DNA from: Candidatus Solibacter sp.
GTDB taxonomy: Bacteria; Acidobacteriota; Terriglobia; Bryobacterales; Bryobacteraceae
Direction of reading: 5' to 3'
Assembly: GCA_026394025.1 (NCBI GenBank)
Contig: JAPKZC010000926.1
Coordinates: 1 to 14,786, forward strand
DNA length: 14,786 bases
Shown here: piece by piece, positions 13,665 to 14,786 of the stretch
Layout: each line of letters opens with the position of its first letter
How positions within the stretch are numbered: the first letter of the stretch is position 1
Notes under the pieces: model-generated
The model's input: the letters and a program-made list of their open reading frames with translations, nothing else
Databases searched by the model: none
Told to the model about the DNA's origin: nothing
Program-made: the position numbers and the translations under genes

Positions 13665-14786
13665 CGTTGAACCCGAAGATCAAGATCGCTTTCGCCTCCG
13701 GCACCGAAGACCTCAACCGGCGCCTCATTGAGCACCTCCGCGACCTCTATCCCGAATTGCCCTTGTGGGTGGTCTCAGACTTTCCGCCCGAGGATCCCGC
13801 CCACAAGTGGATCCGCTACCGCGTCAATCGCCCCTTCGCCGAAAACCGGCACCGCTGCCGGGAAGAGTTGCGCGGCCACACCATCCGCCTCGCCGGCGTC
13901 ATGCTGGTCCCCAACGTCCCCTTCCGCCGCATGCGCCTCCTGGCCCTCGTCCTATCCCCACGCGGGTTCCTAGCCTTCAACGAAAACCTCAACCACTTCA
14001 TGCTGCGGCCGGCGTCCATCCCCGCGATCGCGCGCCACATCGCCTGGCGCGCCGCCAACGCCCTGCGATGGGGCCTTCGCGCCGCCCGCAAAGCGGATTG
14101 GCCACTGCTGGCCCGCTACGCCGCCGCAACGTTGGCCGGAATCCTCAGGCCCAAGTGGCGATCGCTTCCCGATCGGAGCCGCGACGGCGTACCCTCAGGG
14201 TCGGGAGCGCTTGCCGACGGCATCACCGTAGTCATCCCTTCCCGCACGGGCAAGGACCTGCTCCAAGCCCAACTCCCCGCCCTCGCCCGCGCCTTCCAAC
14301 AGGTTCCCAACCTCTTCAGCGCCACCGCGCAGATCCGCTTCCCCAGATCGGAAGAGCACACCCGACGGCACCGCCGCTTGGCTCGCCTCCACTTACCCCC
14401 AAATCGAGGTCGTCCACTCCCCCGCCCCGCTTTCCTTCGCCCGCTCCGTAAACCGCGGCATCGCTCGCGCCCGCTGCTCGCACGTCTGCCTGCTCAATAA
14501 CGACATGCTGCTCGAGCCCGGTTTCTTCGCCGCCCTCGCCCGCGCCTTCCAACAGGTTCCCAACCTCTTCAGCGCCACCGCGCAGATCCGCTTCCCCCCC
14601 GGCGTCCGCCGCGAAGAGACAGGCAAGACCGTGATGGCGCAGGGCGAGCCCGAGGATTTCCCCGTGCGCTGCGATGAGCCGCTGCCCGGGGAAGACGGCA
14701 GCTACGTGTTCTACGGCAGCGGCGGCTGCTCCCTCTACGACACCGCCAAATTGCGCGCGCTAGGCAATGTCGATGAAGCCTATGAC
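13661..14786 (+). CDS. Family 2 glycosyltransferase with N-terminal extension; 3' end outside window, frame broken by an assembly chimera
   Basis: The first frame (TTG 13661, overlapping the previous stop as TTGA, or TTG 13667) encodes about 180 residues of a domain I cannot name (FASGTEDLNRRLIEHLRDL, GFLAFNENLNHFMLRP). The GT2 start GITVVIPSRTGKDLLQAQLP follows, ending near LPALAR. The rest, in a different frame from 14364 to the window end (141 codons), reads DGTAAWLASTYPQIEVVHS, PLSFARSVNRGIARAR, VCLLNNDMLLEPGFF, and YVFYGSGGCSLYD, the GT2 core with the LNNDM acidic motif. The expected EIIVVDNGS segment between them is replaced by 14277-14361, a misplaced 68-bp copy plus sequencing adapter. 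The true gene is probably intact. It transfers a sugar from a nucleotide donor in the cytoplasm, likely for a surface polysaccharide, and is coupled to the helical-barrel gene. Confidence 0.85.
14277..14344 (+). repeat. Misplaced copy of a 68-bp exact direct repeat
   Basis: Identical over 68 bases to 14530-14597, offset 253 bp. In this position it interrupts the GT2 fold right after LPALAR and is followed at once by adapter sequence, so it is the artefactual copy. Only the first 15 or so bases (CCGCCCTCGCCCGCG) need be native here, and their chance identity to the second site probably caused the false join. Confidence 0.9.
14345..14361 (+). other. Illumina TruSeq adapter remnant embedded in the assembly
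   Basis: AGATCGGAAGAGCACAC is an exact 17-base match to the start of the standard Illumina TruSeq read-through adapter. It translates as RSEEHT in the gene frame and gives CSSDL on the other strand, both well-known contamination signatures in protein databases. It sits between the misplaced 68-bp copy and the resumed GT2 sequence. Confidence 0.97.
14530..14597 (+). repeat. Native copy of the 68-bp direct repeat
   Basis: Here the segment encodes AALARAFQQVPNLFSATAQI in frame with the rest of the GT2 core and continues without a break into RFPPGVRREETGK, as expected of the family. It is therefore the genuine location. Confidence 0.9.

Noticed and set aside
14116..14361. Minus-strand open frame beginning MCSSDLGKRI
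   Set aside because: Its start is encoded by the reverse complement of the Illumina adapter and it is antisense to the GT2 gene.
14277..14597. The 68-bp direct repeat as a mobile-element, recombination or domain-duplication signal
   Set aside because: The first copy ends directly in adapter sequence and breaks the protein fold, so it is an assembly chimera.

Overview
The window is high-GC bacterial DNA that reads like a soil acidobacterium, probably near Solibacter/Bryobacterales. The grounds are the 1,115-residue outer-membrane receptor with an N-terminal carboxypeptidase-regulatory-like domain, the metX-metW pair, and the style of the surface-sugar genes. This placement is inference from protein families, not a database match. 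No rRNA, tRNA, CRISPR array or intact insertion sequence is visible.

Layout. 1-1061 (+) is the 3' part of a SAM methyltransferase with a regulatory domain. It converges on a TonB-dependent receptor (1126-4473, -), with a bidirectional hairpin terminator between them. After a 315-bp intergenic stretch comes the methionine operon metX-metW (5397-6503 and 4789-5400, -), overlapping by ATGA. Between metX and the next gene lies a relic of a CrtC/AttH-type lipocalin gene (6601-6841, +) that keeps only its two ends. A LacD-type class I aldolase (6864-7803, +) follows, broken by a small internal deletion and frameshift. It abuts a convergent ureide-permease-like DMT transporter (7804-8853, -), which is followed by an ArnT-like integral membrane glycosyltransferase (8933-10390, -). 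On the + strand come a small secreted protein (10479-10835), an SLC13/ArsB-type permease with a second internal deletion/frameshift (10890-12007), a small protein with rearranged DUF1559-type motifs (12131-12532), an (alpha/alpha)6-barrel-like protein (12588-13664) and a family 2 glycosyltransferase running off the window (13661-14786).

How the genes work together. MetX activates homoserine and MetW is its usual partner. The ArnT-like enzyme, the helical-barrel protein and the GT2 suggest cell-envelope polysaccharide work, but they are not one operon. The receptor is probably an outer-membrane importer of unknown substrate.

Main caution. The GT2 gene contains an exact 17-base Illumina TruSeq adapter (14345-14361) directly after a 68-bp exact copy of a segment found again 253 bp downstream. 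This is a sequencing/assembly chimera, not biology. It makes the internal deletions in the aldolase, the permease and possibly the lipocalin relic suspect as well. The most biologically interesting leads are the small protein with DUF1559-like motifs in reversed order, and a recurring arrangement of -10-like hexamers 6-7 nt before start codons that suggests leaderless transcripts.
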